From contig NZ_JBQKJT010000010.1 of assembly GCF_052117125.1 (NCBI RefSeq), forward strand, positions 91,867 to 155,866: a stretch of DNA of 64,000 bases. Direction: 5' to 3'. This stretch comes from Avoscillospira_A sp052117125 (GTDB lineage Bacteria > Bacillota > Clostridia > Oscillospirales > Oscillospiraceae). The translations under genes were made by a program, and so were the position numbers. Shown one piece after another: positions 33,799 to 43,807 of the stretch. The notes below the pieces were generated by a model. The model made no database searches. It was not told the origin of the DNA and saw only the letters and a list, made by a program, of their open reading frames with translations. Within the stretch, counting starts at the first letter, position 1, and the number at the start of each line of letters is the position of its first letter.

Positions 33799-34202
33799 GC
33801 GTCTATTTCACCGCCCTCTTTGGATTTCTTTGCGCGCTGGGTGATCCGGTCGATAAATTCCTGCCACTCCTGGTCTGTGGCGTCTGCCTCCTTTGCCGTG
33901 CGGAGTGCGGCCCGGACGATCTCCCGATCCATGATGTAGTCCGGCAGGTCTGCGGATACCCGGTTATTCTGGGACTTGGCGGCAAGATCCAGCATCTGCT
34001 CGGTGTCCACCTTGCTCAGATGCAGTTCCTGCTCCAACCGTTCCAAATATGCGCGCGTCGGCGCCGGTCTGCGGTCGTTCTCAATGTTGCTCAGATAGAC
34101 CGGCGACAAGTCCAGCTTTGCCGCCAGCGTGCGCAGGGACAATCCGATAGATTGCCGTTTCTCCCGAATGAAGCTGCCGAATGTCTGTTCCAAGTAACTC
34201 AC
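33795..34202 (-). CDS. XRE-family repressor, partner of ImmA
   Basis: A 135-residue protein with an N-terminal helix-turn-helix (SIGLSLRTLAAKLDLSPVYLSNIENDRRPAPT, about 17-47) and a C-terminal helical tail that could be the protease-sensitive part. It is expected to repress the element's excision/transfer genes until cleaved by the ImmA-like peptidase just downstream. AGGAGGTGAG precedes the ATG. Confidence 0.8.
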   Translation of the reverse strand: MSYLEQTFGSFIREKRQSIGLSLRTLAAKLDLSPVYLSNIENDRRPAPTRAYLERLEQELHLSKVDTEQMLDLAAKSQNNRVSADLPDYIMDREIVRAALRTAKEADATDQEWQEFIDRITQRAKKSKEGGEIDA

Positions 34203-34282
34203 CTCCTATCCGTGTTCTCTTCTCTGGAAACACTGTAGCCTCAGTATAGCAAACATTCGTTCGATTTGCAAGACATGAAAAA

Positions 34283-34310
34283 GATGGTGTTCCCCACAGG
34301 GAACACCATC
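34283..34310. terminator. bidirectional terminator between WYL and XRE genes
   Basis: GATGGTGTTCCC and GGGAACACCATC form a 12-bp perfect stem with a four-base loop; AAAAA precedes on the left side. Confidence 0.75.
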
Positions 34311-34316
34311 CAGAAA

Positions 34317-35276
34317 TTATTTCAGCCACGCTGCCATATCCCGCATTTCCTCCAACACCGTTAACGGGCTAATGATGCGGATCTTTCCTCCAAAAGTAAA
34401 GATCCAGCTGAAAAACGGAGGGCTTGGCGCGACCTCGACTGTGGCACGGAAATGCTGTTCATCTGCAGTTTCCGTCCGCACATTTTCACCGAAGCGGTCG
34501 ATGACGCTGCGCATGACCTCATTATCGCACAGCAGCTCTACGGTACAGAGGTCGTCCGGGTACATCCCAAACACCTTGCGGACATACTCCGCCGGATCAA
34601 AGTCCGGTGTCTGGACTGCCGCCTGTTCCAGCGGTTCGACTGCCGTCATGCGGTCCACCCGAAATTGTGCAATCTTTCCGTGCTTTTCCGACCAGCCTAC
34701 GGCATAGTAGCAGTCCCGATTCCAGATCATGGCGTAGGGGCTGAACCGATACTTGTATCCATCATGCTTGAGTATCTTTTCCTTTTTAGGCGTGTACTCA
34801 AAATACTGGAAGGTGATTTGCTGTTTCTTCTGGACGGCGTTGTGGATGGTATCCACATTGTAGTAGATGCTCTCATTCTCCGGCTTTGGAGTGCCGCCCA
34901 TGTAAATGCGGCGGTTCAACTGCTCCGCCTGCGCTGTGCTGGTGAGATGGCCCAGCTTCTTGATGAGGGCGGTACTCTTTTTCTCCGTGATAAACCGGGA
35001 GGATTCCACCGCGTCCACCAGCAGTTTCAGCTCCGGCAGCTCGAAGAGCCCCTGGCCCACAAAGTATCTATTCTGACTGCTTTTGACGCAGACGATATCC
35101 ATCCCGACATTCTGCAGCAGTTCGATGTCAGTGTAAACACTCTTGCGTCCGGCCTGAATGCCGTGCTGCTGCCAGAATGCGAGAATGTCTGTGACCGAGA
35201 CCGGATGCTGTTCATCTGTATGCTGATGTAGGTATTGCCAGAGAAGCAGCAGTGCCTGCTGTGATTCGTTCTTCAT
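34317..35276 (-). CDS. WYL-domain transcriptional regulator
   Basis: A 319-residue regulator: an N-terminal winged helix (about 10-70, with SVYTDIELLQNVGMDIV), a WYL domain (about 140-220, with ITFQYFEYTPKK and YAVGWSEKHGKIAQFRVDRM) and the WCX C-terminal extension (about 235-315). WYL proteins sense nucleic acids or nucleotides and often control mobile-element and defence genes. It is a single gene with terminators on both sides. Confidence 0.85.
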   Translation of the reverse strand: MKNESQQALLLLWQYLHQHTDEQHPVSVTDILAFWQQHGIQAGRKSVYTDIELLQNVGMDIVCVKSSQNRYFVGQGLFELPELKLLVDAVESSRFITEKKSTALIKKLGHLTSTAQAEQLNRRIYMGGTPKPENESIYYNVDTIHNAVQKKQQITFQYFEYTPKKEKILKHDGYKYRFSPYAMIWNRDCYYAVGWSEKHGKIAQFRVDRMTAVEPLEQAAVQTPDFDPAEYVRKVFGMYPDDLCTVELLCDNEVMRSVIDRFGENVRTETADEQHFRATVEVAPSPPFFSWIFTFGGKIRIISPLTVLEEMRDMAAWLK

Positions 35277-35327
35277 GTGGTGGCTCCTTTGCTCTCTTTC
35301 CCCAAATTTCAGTCTCGACAGCGGTAA

Positions 35328-35362
35328 GAGAATAGCGGTCGCATTATACGACCGCTGTTCTC
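35328..35362. terminator. terminator between surface protein A and the WYL gene
   Basis: GAATAGCGGTCG and CGACCGCTGTTC (35330-35341 and 35349-35360) form a 12-bp stem with a seven-base loop. Confidence 0.7.
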
Positions 35363-35894
35363 ATTGCTATGTCATTTGCTCAGATAGCTGCGGTGCAGGA
35401 AGGTCACGATCTGAGCCCGGGAGCACTCATTGGCAGGTCCAAAGAGCCCGCTGCCAATGCCGCCGGTGATATCGTTTTGTGCGGCCCAGGCCACGGCGTC
35501 GGCATAGTAGCTGTCAGCGGCAATGTCACTGAACACACTGCTGCCGGATGCCTTGGGAGACCCGGCTGCGCGATAGAGGAAGGTCACGCTCTGACTGCGG
35601 GTGCAGGTGGCGTCGGGGCTGAACATGCCATTGCCGGTTCCCCCCGTGATGCCGTTCTCCAATGCCCAGGCCACCGCCTTGGCGTAGTAGGCGTCGGCGG
35701 GAACATCGGAAAGGTTGCTCAAGCCCTTGGGCTCAGGGGACCCGGCGGCCCGCCACAGGAAGGTGACGATCTGGCTGCGGGTGCAGGAAGCGTCCGGAGA
35801 GAAGGTGGTGTCGGAGGTGCCGCCGGTGATGCCCCGGGCGGAGGCGAAGGCAACTGCGTCGCCGGCCCAGTGGCTTGCGGGTACATCGGAGAAT

Positions 35895-36425
35895 TTCTTG
35901 GCGTTGTCCATGACCTTCACAGTGGCGGAGCCATCCAGGGTCAGCGCCACGCCGGTTTTGGTGGGAATGGAGGTCTTGACGATCTCCTCGGTGCCATCGG
36001 CCTTCACGATGACAGCCACAGTGCCGGGAGTGACCTTCTCCACGGGGATCTCCACCTTGACGGAGCCGGTGCTCTTGGGCACGGAAACCTCCACGGCGGG
36101 AGCGTCCCCGGTGGTCTTGACAGCGGGAACCTCCACGGGCAGGGTCACGGCCCCGCCGGTCTTGCCGGCTTCCTTCGCGGCAGCAGTGGAAACGGTGGAC
36201 TTCACTTCGGTTACGCTGCCGTTCTTGTCGGTGACCACGGTGCCGGTGGTGCCGTCAGCGGTCTTGTTGGTCTCGGTGACGGTGCCGTCCTTCTTGGTCT
36301 CCACAACGGTGGTACTGCCGTCGGTGTTCTTGGTGGTCTCGGTCACGGTGCCCGTCTTCTTGTCGGTCACGGTCGTGGTGGTGGAGCCGTCCGGGTTCTT
36401 CTCCGTTTTGGTGGTGGTGTTGGAG
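35895..36425 (-). repeat. 530-bp direct repeat, copy 1
   Basis: Near-identical, in the same orientation, to 39871-40401 in surface protein B (offset 3976). It encodes the NPDGSTT-to-NAKKFSDV linker module just before the SLH domains. Identity is highest over about 36175-36425. Confidence 0.85.
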
Positions 36426-36551
36426 GAGGAGCCGCCGGAGGAACCGCCGCCGCCGGAGGAACCGCCGCCGCCGGAGGAACCGCCGCCGCCGATGGAACCG
36501 CCACCGCCGGAGGAACCGCCGCCGCCGGAGGAACCGCCGCCGCCGGAGGAA
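36425..36551 (-). repeat. 18-bp tandem repeat encoding a Gly/Ser linker
   Basis: About seven units of an 18-base motif, plus-strand form CCGCCGCCGCCGGAGGAA, with few changes. They encode repeated SSGGGG in surface protein A. Such arrays expand and contract readily. Confidence 0.85.
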
Positions 36552-39165
36552 CCGCTGTCACCGGAGTTGCCGCCGTTGCCGCTGTCACCGCCGTCACCGG
36601 GACGGGAGACTACGGTCAACGTGCCGTTTTTATAGATGATGTTATAATTATCGGTGATATCTTCGAAGGTTTTACTGTCTCTGATTTCTCCAATTTCTTT
36701 GGTGAATTTGATGGTTGCCGTTCCGGGCTTCGACATATCCGGCTGGGTTTCATAGCCCAGGCTGGGTTCCTTTCCTATAACGTGGGTGGATAGAGCAAAG
36801 CCTTCGGCGGTATAGCTCAGCTTTGGAGCAGGGTCACCCACATAGGCGGTCTTATCTTCGGCACGTACAATGACATCCTTTTTGCCGATAGAGAAATCCA
36901 TGGACGTACTTCCCGTATAATTTGCGACATCTCTGACAGAGATGGTCACAGTGTAGTCACCGGCATTGGTGGGTGCTGTGTAACTGCTGTACGTTGTGTC
37001 CTTTCGGCCGGAGTAATAATGCAAATAGCCTTCTTCATAGTTGTCGTTGTTGCTCACTGTGCCTGTATAGCCTTCCTGGGGGAGCCCGTTGTAGGTCAGA
37101 TCGGAGGCGGCCTCTACGCCTAGGATGGTCACCTCGGATCGATTGGGATTGACTAATCGGAACTGGAGATCGAAAGTATAGAATTTATAGGGACAGTAAT
37201 CCTGACCCAGATCGGATACGACAGGAATCTTGATTACGCCTACATGGCTGCTATTCACTGAAGAAAAGGACTTTGCTGTAAAGGTAAGCTGATTGTTCTC
37301 CAGCTTTATATCACCATTTAAGTAAGTAGAACCCGCGAAAATTTTAGGGGTGTCATATTTCAAATTTTCGTGGAGCTCGGCAGGGTCGGGCAAATCTATG
37401 GTCATAGTCACACCCGTATTGGGTACCTCCACTTTTTTCAAAAGGTAGTTAGAATTGGTTACAGGGCAGGGGGCTATCTCAAAATAACCTATAGCCTCGC
37501 CGACATAGTTCCCTTTACCTGTCGCAATAACGGTGGCTTCACCCGGCAAATCATTACCCTGATAGCCGATGGTATAATTTTCGGGATCTACCAGTGTCTG
37601 TCCGGAAGCATCTTTTAACCAGACTTCGATTTCAGGCTTTACCTCTCCGTTGGGAATGCAGACCAGGGGCTGCGGATTCAGAATCTTGACTTCCGCCTTG
37701 TCGAGACTGATTTTTCCGTCATTGGGCTGTGAGGAAGCTTTCCAGACAGCCTTGTTGCTTTCGCCTTCTGCAAGCACAAAGCTCATGTTCGGCTGGCTGT
37801 CGCTGGGAGCCAGAAGGAATGTGGCCAAAGAAGAACCGTCGGCGATGATGTAGGAATTGCCCTCGACGGCATTATTCCAAGATACGTTTGTGTCACCTTT
37901 AAATCCGCCGAGCGCTACCATGGTTACGCCGGAGGCCTGACCAAGAATATTCAGCTGCTGGTGGGGGAGACTGGTGCCGGCCTTGAGGGTAAGCTTGGCA
38001 GGATTATTTTTTTCGCCTCTTGGTATTGAGGTAAAGGATTTTACAGTGAGATTGTTCGCGGTATTGTCGGGGAACTGGCTCTTGAAATTATGCAGTTCCA
38101 AGGTCTGACCGCCGTACACAGTAATGTCCGTGAACAGGAAGCTTTCTTCCGATGTGGTATTGAAAGAGAATTTGCCATTTTCGATCTCCAGACTGGAAAT
38201 ATCCTTGATATCCTTTGCTCCTCGGGAAGAGGAATCATTGGAGTTGTACGTCACTTCTGCATTGGTGGGACCGCCGGTGGAACCGTCAATGTCGATTTGT
38301 TTGTTGGCAGTTCCCAACATGAATTGCACCCCGCCTGTTACCTTATATCTGGAAGGATCGGTCACCAGAGTGTCACCGTTTGCCTCGCCGCTGGTGTTTC
38401 CGCGAACTTCCCGGGCGCCGCAGGCATAGATGGCACCAATGGTGCTGTCTTGGCTTAAATCAGAGGAGAATACGATGTGGCTCTTTGTGAAGGTGTTCAC
38501 GCCTTTTTTGTTCCGAGATCGTTGACGGATACATCGGACAGCCCGCCGGCGTGAATCTCGCCTACCTCAACTTTGCCGGACAGCAAGATGTGTCCGAAAT
38601 CACCTACAGGGGGCAGATCCTGCAGATTGGTATCGGACAGCCCGCCGGCAAACAGATGGGTGCTGAATCCTGTATTATCGGGTTTCGTTACATTTTTCAT
38701 GGTCAGAGAATGACCATTGGCAATGATCCCGTTGCGGACAGGGTTTGAAAATCCAAGGGCCAGGTTGCTGAATGTGACATAATTGCCCAAGATGATGCCT
38801 GCGTGGCTGATCTTCAAGATACCGCTGTCATCCCCTTCGATGGTGACTCCCTTGTCAATGATCAGCGGGATATCGGTCTGAGTCTGTTCGGTCACCACTG
38901 TACCGATAATATGAATCGTATCGCCTGTCTGCGCCTGCTCAAGGGCGTATTCAAGGGTTTTGTAGGGGGACGCTTGGGATGTGCCGAAGCCGCTGTTGTC
39001 CGTGCCGCTGTCGCTGACATAGAGATCTCTCATTTCTGCTGCTGCTGCCGCTGCCGGAAAGGCGGGCAGCAGGGAAAGACAGAGCGCCAGCGTCAGCAGA
39101 ATACTGAGTGCTTTTTTCTTCATTTTTGTTTCCTCCTTCATAATTGGCGTGTGGACAAAAATTTT

Positions 39166-39210
39166 GATGGGATGGAACATCCCATCATGAAGGGGGTACC
39201 CCCTTCATGA
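39166..39210 (-). promoter_or_regulatory. twin hairpin before surface protein A
   Basis: GATGGGATG-GNN-CATCCCATC (39166-39186), then a 26-base perfect palindrome centred on GGGGGTACCCCC (39185-39210). It lies 43 bases upstream of the ATG. A structurally matching pair occurs at 46203-46247 before the LuxR-like gene. The rest of 39211-39374 holds no gene that I can support. Confidence 0.7.
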
Positions 39211-39374
39211 ATCCTTGCTGTATGCTGTATATTGCTTTGTACGTATATTCCACCGGGCCAATCGTCACAGAATCGGCGTTTTTTTCATACAGTTTTTCTG
39301 CCCATACAAGCCCTTGCGCGCACCGTTCCGCATACCCAGCATGGTCAGCATCACCTGCTTTCCATATAGCCGAT

Positions 39375-42300
39375 TTACTGATTCAGGCACTTTACAAAGT
39401 TCATAAGCATCTGTGCGACCTGCGCGCGGGTGGCGTTGTCTTTGACTCCCAGCAGACCGTTGCCGTAGCCGTTGATAATGCCGTTCTCGTTGGCCCAGCG
39501 CATGGCCTCCAGAGCGTAGCCGCTGATTTTATCAGCGTCGGCGCAGCCGTCCAGGCTGTGGCTGCTCTCCGGGCTTCCGGCGTAGCGCCAGAGCATGGTC
39601 GCCAACTGCTCACGGGTGATGTTTCCGTTGGGGTTGGAGCCGTCGGACACGCCCTTGGCCTTTGCCCATTCCATGCCCTTTTCGTACCATACGCTGCCGC
39701 CGGAGGTGTCCACACCATCGAATCGAGCCAGGACAGTCATCAGCATGGCGCGGGTCGTATTGGAATCGGGGCTGAAGGTGGTTTCGCTTGTGCCGGTGAA
39801 CATACCGCGCGCCACGGCGAAGTCCACGGCGCCCTCTGCCCAGTGGTTGACGGAATGAATGTCCGCAAACTCCTTGGCGTTGTCCACGACCTTCACGGTG
39901 GCGGAGCCGCTCAGGGTCAGCGCCACGCCGTTTTTGGTGGGAATGGAGGTCTTGACGATCTCCTCGGTGCCGTCGGCATTGACGATGACGGCCACGGTGC
40001 CGGGGGTAACCTTCTCCACGGGAATTTCCACCTTGACGGAGCCGGTGCTCTTGGGCACGGAAATTTCCACAGCGGGAGCGTCTTCGGTGGTCTTGGCCGC
40101 GGGGACTTCCACAGGCAGAGTCACAGCCTCGCCGGTCTTGGCGGCTTCCTTCGCGGCAGCAGTGGAAACGGTGGACTTCACTTCGGTTACGCTGCCGTTC
40201 TTGTCGGTGACCACGGTGCCGGTGGTGCCGTCAGCGGTCTTGTTGGTCTCGGTGACGGTGCCGTCCTTCTTGGTCTCCACAACGGTGGTACTGCCGTCGG
40301 TGTTCTTGGTGGTCTCGGTCACGGTGCCCGTCTTCTTGTCGGTCACGGTCATGGTGGTGGAGCCGTCCGGGTTCTTCTCCGTTTTGGTGGTGGTGTTGGA
40401 GCTGCCGGAGGAGCCTCCACCGGAGTAGGACACCACATAAGGCGTGATGCTGCCGGTCAGATGGTTGTAGTTGTCCGGGTCGGTGGGGGTATAAGTCCAG
40501 TTGTAGGCGGTGTTGGCTGTCACAGCGGTGTCGGCGGCAACGTCCCACGCGATGGAGCCGCCGGTCGGCGTGATGGTGCCGATAGCCAGCGCCGCGTCCG
40601 CCAGAGTCTTGCCGCCGGTGGTGATGGCGGTGTAAGCGGGCGTTCCGGTGGGGGTGGCCTTGTTGATGGTCACCTTGATGAAATCCTCAACCGTTTCATA
40701 AGTGTCCGTGTCCGCGGGGGTGAACACCACGGTCACACTGTCGCTGCTGTCCGCAACCTTCACGGGAGCCGCGTTCTTGAAGCTCCAACTACCGGCCACG
40801 CTGGCAGTACCGGTAATGGCGCTGTTCGGAACAGCGGAGCCGGTGTAGGTCACGGTGATGTCGTTGGCGTTGACCGTGGGAACATCCTTATCCGTCAGGG
40901 TAATCACCACATTGACGGTGGAATCCGCGTAGTTGGTGGAGGTGATCTTGATGGGCAGGGTCACAGTGCTGCCTGCTGCGCCGCCGGACAGGGTGAAGGT
41001 CACTTTACCGGTATCGGGTTCCACGTTCCAGCTGCTGACGTAGGTAATCTCTTCCTCAGTGCCCTTGGCATAGGCCAGGGTGCCGGCGTCATCAGGCATC
41101 CCCGCTCGGCCGATGTCTTTGCTCTGCTGGGTGGTCACGGTGTACTTCTGGCTGACAGAAATGTTGTCCAGCGTCGGCGCGGCGGCCTTGCCGATGGTAA
41201 AGCTCTGCTGCGCTTCGCTGAAGGTGTAGTTTCCGGTCGTCTTTTCCGTGACCGTGATCTTGCCGCTGCCCGCGTTGATGTTGTCGGCGAGAACGGCGGT
41301 ATAATCACTGTCGGTCAGAGCGGTGTCGCCGTCCTTCACCGTGAAGGCGGGCGTGATGGCGCTGCCGGTGAAGGTATAGGTTCCGCTCACTGCAATGGTG
41401 GGCGTGATGGACTTTTTGGCGATGGTGAAGTCCTTGGTCACGCTGCCGGTGTAGTTGGAATTGTCCTTGGCCGTGACCGTCAGGGTGTAGCTGCCGGCGT
41501 TGGTCTGCACATTGTTGGACACGTTGCAGGAGCTGGTGATATCCACTTCACCAAGCTTCACGGTAACCGTCTGGGTCTGGCTGGAGCCGTTGTAGGTCAG
41601 CGATTCACCCAGCGTGACCGAAGCGTCCGCAATGGACCTGGGCGCGATGGTGACGCTGACCGAAGCCGGCACGCTGTCGGTGTGGTTGCTGTCACCCACG
41701 ACCTTGTAATAAACAGTATATGTTTTGGCATCCTTGCCGGTGGGAACACTGTCGCTCCAGTCTGCATTATTCAGACTGTACTGCATGGTGCCGTCCGCTG
41801 TAGTACCGGCGGTGACCAGCGCCTGCGCACTGCCGTTATAGACCAGAGTGTTTGCGGTGGGGGCGGTCAGCGTGGGAACATCCTTTTCCCACCGGGCAGT
41901 CAGGCGGGTCACGTTGGCGGTGACCTGCTCGCCCGGCTCGTAGAAGTTGCCGCTGCTGTCCTGCCACTTGAAGTAGGTGTCGTCGTTCCCGGTGGGGCGG
42001 GTCAGACCGTCTCTGCTGGGGGCGGTGTATGTCCCGCTGGATTTCACCGCCAAATTGACAGTAACAGCAGTAGCATCACGTCCCACATGGCCGCCGTTCA
42101 GGTCCAGCGTGACGGTCGTCAGGCTGTCAGGGCCCAGGGTGCCAGGGTTCCGGACTTCAAGGACGGGGCGGAAACCGAGGATCGCGTTCCGGTACGCAGC
42201 ACTGCGGTAATTCCCGTAGCGGGCCGAGTCGTACCCGCGAACCGCACGGAACGACTCATTAGTAGTAGCGGTGTCCTGTCCCCAGGAATATATATCTGGC

Positions 42301-43742
42301 CAGTTTTTGATATAGCCACTGTCTTTGTCTAAAATCTGATCCCATTCGTTGCTTTGGGGCGTGCCGCGCTCACTGTCAGCAGAGCCAGTAAAGCTGCTCC
42401 CCGCAGAGGGGGCGCGGAGAGTGTAGCTCACGCCGCTGGCGGCATAATCCTTGCCGAAAATCAGACCTGCGCTATTCAGGTCATCCCAGCTAATCGTATG
42501 CGTCACAGCATAGTCCGCAATAAACAGGCTGTGGGCGTATTTCTTCTTCTGTGCATATTCCTCGGTGGTTGCCATCGCAGACATGAGCTTGTAGGCTTCT
42601 ATTGTTCCCGTATAGGTAAAGGGAACATAGTGCAGGGTGCTGTCCGGCAGGCTGCCGTTCTTGTTGCCCGGAATGCCCGCCCCGGACAGGTCGAACCAGT
42701 AGGTTCCGCCGGTGGTGAGACCGGAAAACTGTTCGGGCGGCGCCCACAGGGCGGTCAGGCGGGTCACGTTGGCGGGGACCGGCTCGCCCGGCTCGTAGAA
42801 GTTGCCGTTGCTGTCCTGCCACTTGAAGTAGGCGCCGGTATTCCCGGTGGGGCGGGTTACGTCCTTGCCGCCGGGGAGGGCAAGATTGAAGTCGGACTTC
42901 ACCGCCAAATTGACCGTCCCGGTGATGGAGCCGATGGAGCCGCCGTTCAGGTCCAGCGTGACGGTCGTCAGGCTGTCAGGGCCCAGTGTGTCAGGGTTCA
43001 GAATTTCAAGGACGGGGCGGAAACCGACGACCGCGAACTGTAACGTAGCATCGCTGCAATCCCAGCCGCGGGCCGGGTCGTACCCACGGTGCGCGCGAAA
43101 CGAAGAATCATACTGGTCAACCAGGTCAGCAGTATCCTGCCCCCAGGAATACATATTGTTCCAGTTTTTGATATCAACGCTGTTTTTGGCCAAAATCATG
43201 TCCCACTCGTTGCTTGCCGGGGCGCCGCCCGAAGCGCCGTCGTCGCTGCTCCCCGCCGAGGGCGCGCGGAGGGTATAGGCCACGCCGCCGCTGGTATAGG
43301 CCGTGCCGAAAATCAGACCCTTCTCATTCAGCTCATACCAGCTGACGGTATGGGTCACGGCGTAGTCCGCGATAAACAGGCTGTGGTCATAGGTGTAGCC
43401 GTATTGCCCATCGGGGGAAGTCGTGCTTGCCGCCGCCTCTGAAGCGGTCTTTACACCGCTGGAGTTCTCGTTCAGCACATAAGCTTTCACGGTGCCCGCG
43501 TAGGTGAAGGGCACCCATCGGAGGGTCTTGTCCGGCACAGCGGCCGCGCCCTCACTGTTCCCTTCGTTCACGGTGCCCGGAATGCCCGCCCCGGACAGGT
43601 CGAACCAGTAGGTCTCGCCGAGGGTGAGACCGGAAAACTGTTCCGCCGGGGCTGCCTCCGGGTCCGCCGCCAGCGCCGCTGTGGGCAGCAGGCTCAGGCA
43701 CAGAGCCAGCGCCATGAGCATACTCAATACTCGTTTTTTCAT
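39375..43742 (-). CDS. giant SLH surface protein B with duplicated N-terminal modules
   Basis: 1455 residues. It has a signal peptide (MKKRVLSMLMALALCLSLL), then two copies of a roughly 300-residue module (about 36-335 and 337-630), each starting EQFSGLT and containing TYWFDLSGAGIPG, FIADYAVTHT and YTLRAPSAGSS, of the DUF6273-like kind. MBG-like repeats (LVYNGSAQALV, LTYNGSSQT) follow at about 630-1100, then a Thr-rich linker and three SLH domains at about 1280-1455. SLH domains bind pyruvylated wall polymer. It is intact, unlike its neighbour A, with GAGGAAG before the ATG. It is probably an adhesin. Confidence 0.85.
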   Translation of the reverse strand: MKKRVLSMLMALALCLSLLPTAALAADPEAAPAEQFSGLTLGETYWFDLSGAGIPGTVNEGNSEGAAAVPDKTLRWVPFTYAGTVKAYVLNENSSGVKTASEAAASTTSPDGQYGYTYDHSLFIADYAVTHTVSWYELNEKGLIFGTAYTSGGVAYTLRAPSAGSSDDGASGGAPASNEWDMILAKNSVDIKNWNNMYSWGQDTADLVDQYDSSFRAHRGYDPARGWDCSDATLQFAVVGFRPVLEILNPDTLGPDSLTTVTLDLNGGSIGSITGTVNLAVKSDFNLALPGGKDVTRPTGNTGAYFKWQDSNGNFYEPGEPVPANVTRLTALWAPPEQFSGLTTGGTYWFDLSGAGIPGNKNGSLPDSTLHYVPFTYTGTIEAYKLMSAMATTEEYAQKKKYAHSLFIADYAVTHTISWDDLNSAGLIFGKDYAASGVSYTLRAPSAGSSFTGSADSERGTPQSNEWDQILDKDSGYIKNWPDIYSWGQDTATTNESFRAVRGYDSARYGNYRSAAYRNAILGFRPVLEVRNPGTLGPDSLTTVTLDLNGGHVGRDATAVTVNLAVKSSGTYTAPSRDGLTRPTGNDDTYFKWQDSSGNFYEPGEQVTANVTRLTARWEKDVPTLTAPTANTLVYNGSAQALVTAGTTADGTMQYSLNNADWSDSVPTGKDAKTYTVYYKVVGDSNHTDSVPASVSVTIAPRSIADASVTLGESLTYNGSSQTQTVTVKLGEVDITSSCNVSNNVQTNAGSYTLTVTAKDNSNYTGSVTKDFTIAKKSITPTIAVSGTYTFTGSAITPAFTVKDGDTALTDSDYTAVLADNINAGSGKITVTEKTTGNYTFSEAQQSFTIGKAAAPTLDNISVSQKYTVTTQQSKDIGRAGMPDDAGTLAYAKGTEEEITYVSSWNVEPDTGKVTFTLSGGAAGSTVTLPIKITSTNYADSTVNVVITLTDKDVPTVNANDITVTYTGSAVPNSAITGTASVAGSWSFKNAAPVKVADSSDSVTVVFTPADTDTYETVEDFIKVTINKATPTGTPAYTAITTGGKTLADAALAIGTITPTGGSIAWDVAADTAVTANTAYNWTYTPTDPDNYNHLTGSITPYVVSYSGGGSSGSSNTTTKTEKNPDGSTTMTVTDKKTGTVTETTKNTDGSTTVVETKKDGTVTETNKTADGTTGTVVTDKNGSVTEVKSTVSTAAAKEAAKTGEAVTLPVEVPAAKTTEDAPAVEISVPKSTGSVKVEIPVEKVTPGTVAVIVNADGTEEIVKTSIPTKNGVALTLSGSATVKVVDNAKEFADIHSVNHWAEGAVDFAVARGMFTGTSETTFSPDSNTTRAMLMTVLARFDGVDTSGGSVWYEKGMEWAKAKGVSDGSNPNGNITREQLATMLWRYAGSPESSHSLDGCADADKISGYALEAMRWANENGIINGYGNGLLGVKDNATRAQVAQMLMNFVKCLNQ
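39871..40401 (-). repeat. 530-bp direct repeat, copy 2
   Basis: The partner of 35895-36425; it encodes the same Thr/Lys-rich module in surface protein B. Recombination between copies would delete or exchange the 3.98 kb between them, swapping the SLH end of B for that of A. Confidence 0.85.
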
Positions 43743-43807
43743 ATTCTTCCTCCTTGAAAAATCGTCTTGCTTTTATATGGAAAACCGGCATCTGCCGGAT
43801 GCTGTTT

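Larger units (their letters stand above)
35372..39123 (-). pseudogene. giant SLH surface protein A, one-base frameshift
   Basis: The start is the ATG at 39123 with AAGGAGG upstream. It encodes a signal peptide (MKKKALSILLTLALCLSLL), a parallel beta-helix-like region (YVSDSGTDNSGFGTSQASPY), MBG-like repeats (YNGLPQEGYTG, VIVRAEDKTAYVGDPAPKL), a Gly/Ser linker, a Thr/Lys-rich module and three SLH domains (about 35380-35900). At 38505-38512 an A6 run in the sense strand puts the frame out, giving a stop at 38497; one extra A would rejoin the frames into about 1250 residues. The intact protein would be a wall-bound adhesin or coat protein. Slippage or phase variation is possible, as is sequencing error. 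Confidence 0.8.

Noticed and set aside
36425..36551. Short regular repeats that might look like a CRISPR array
   Set aside because: The 18-base units are contiguous with no spacers and lie within a coding frame for a Gly/Ser linker.
39207..42332. Long open frame on the plus strand opposite surface protein B
   Set aside because: It is antisense to a gene with signal peptide, MBG-like and SLH domains; its product is Gly/His-rich and without recognisable family sequence, as expected from a GC-rich antisense frame.
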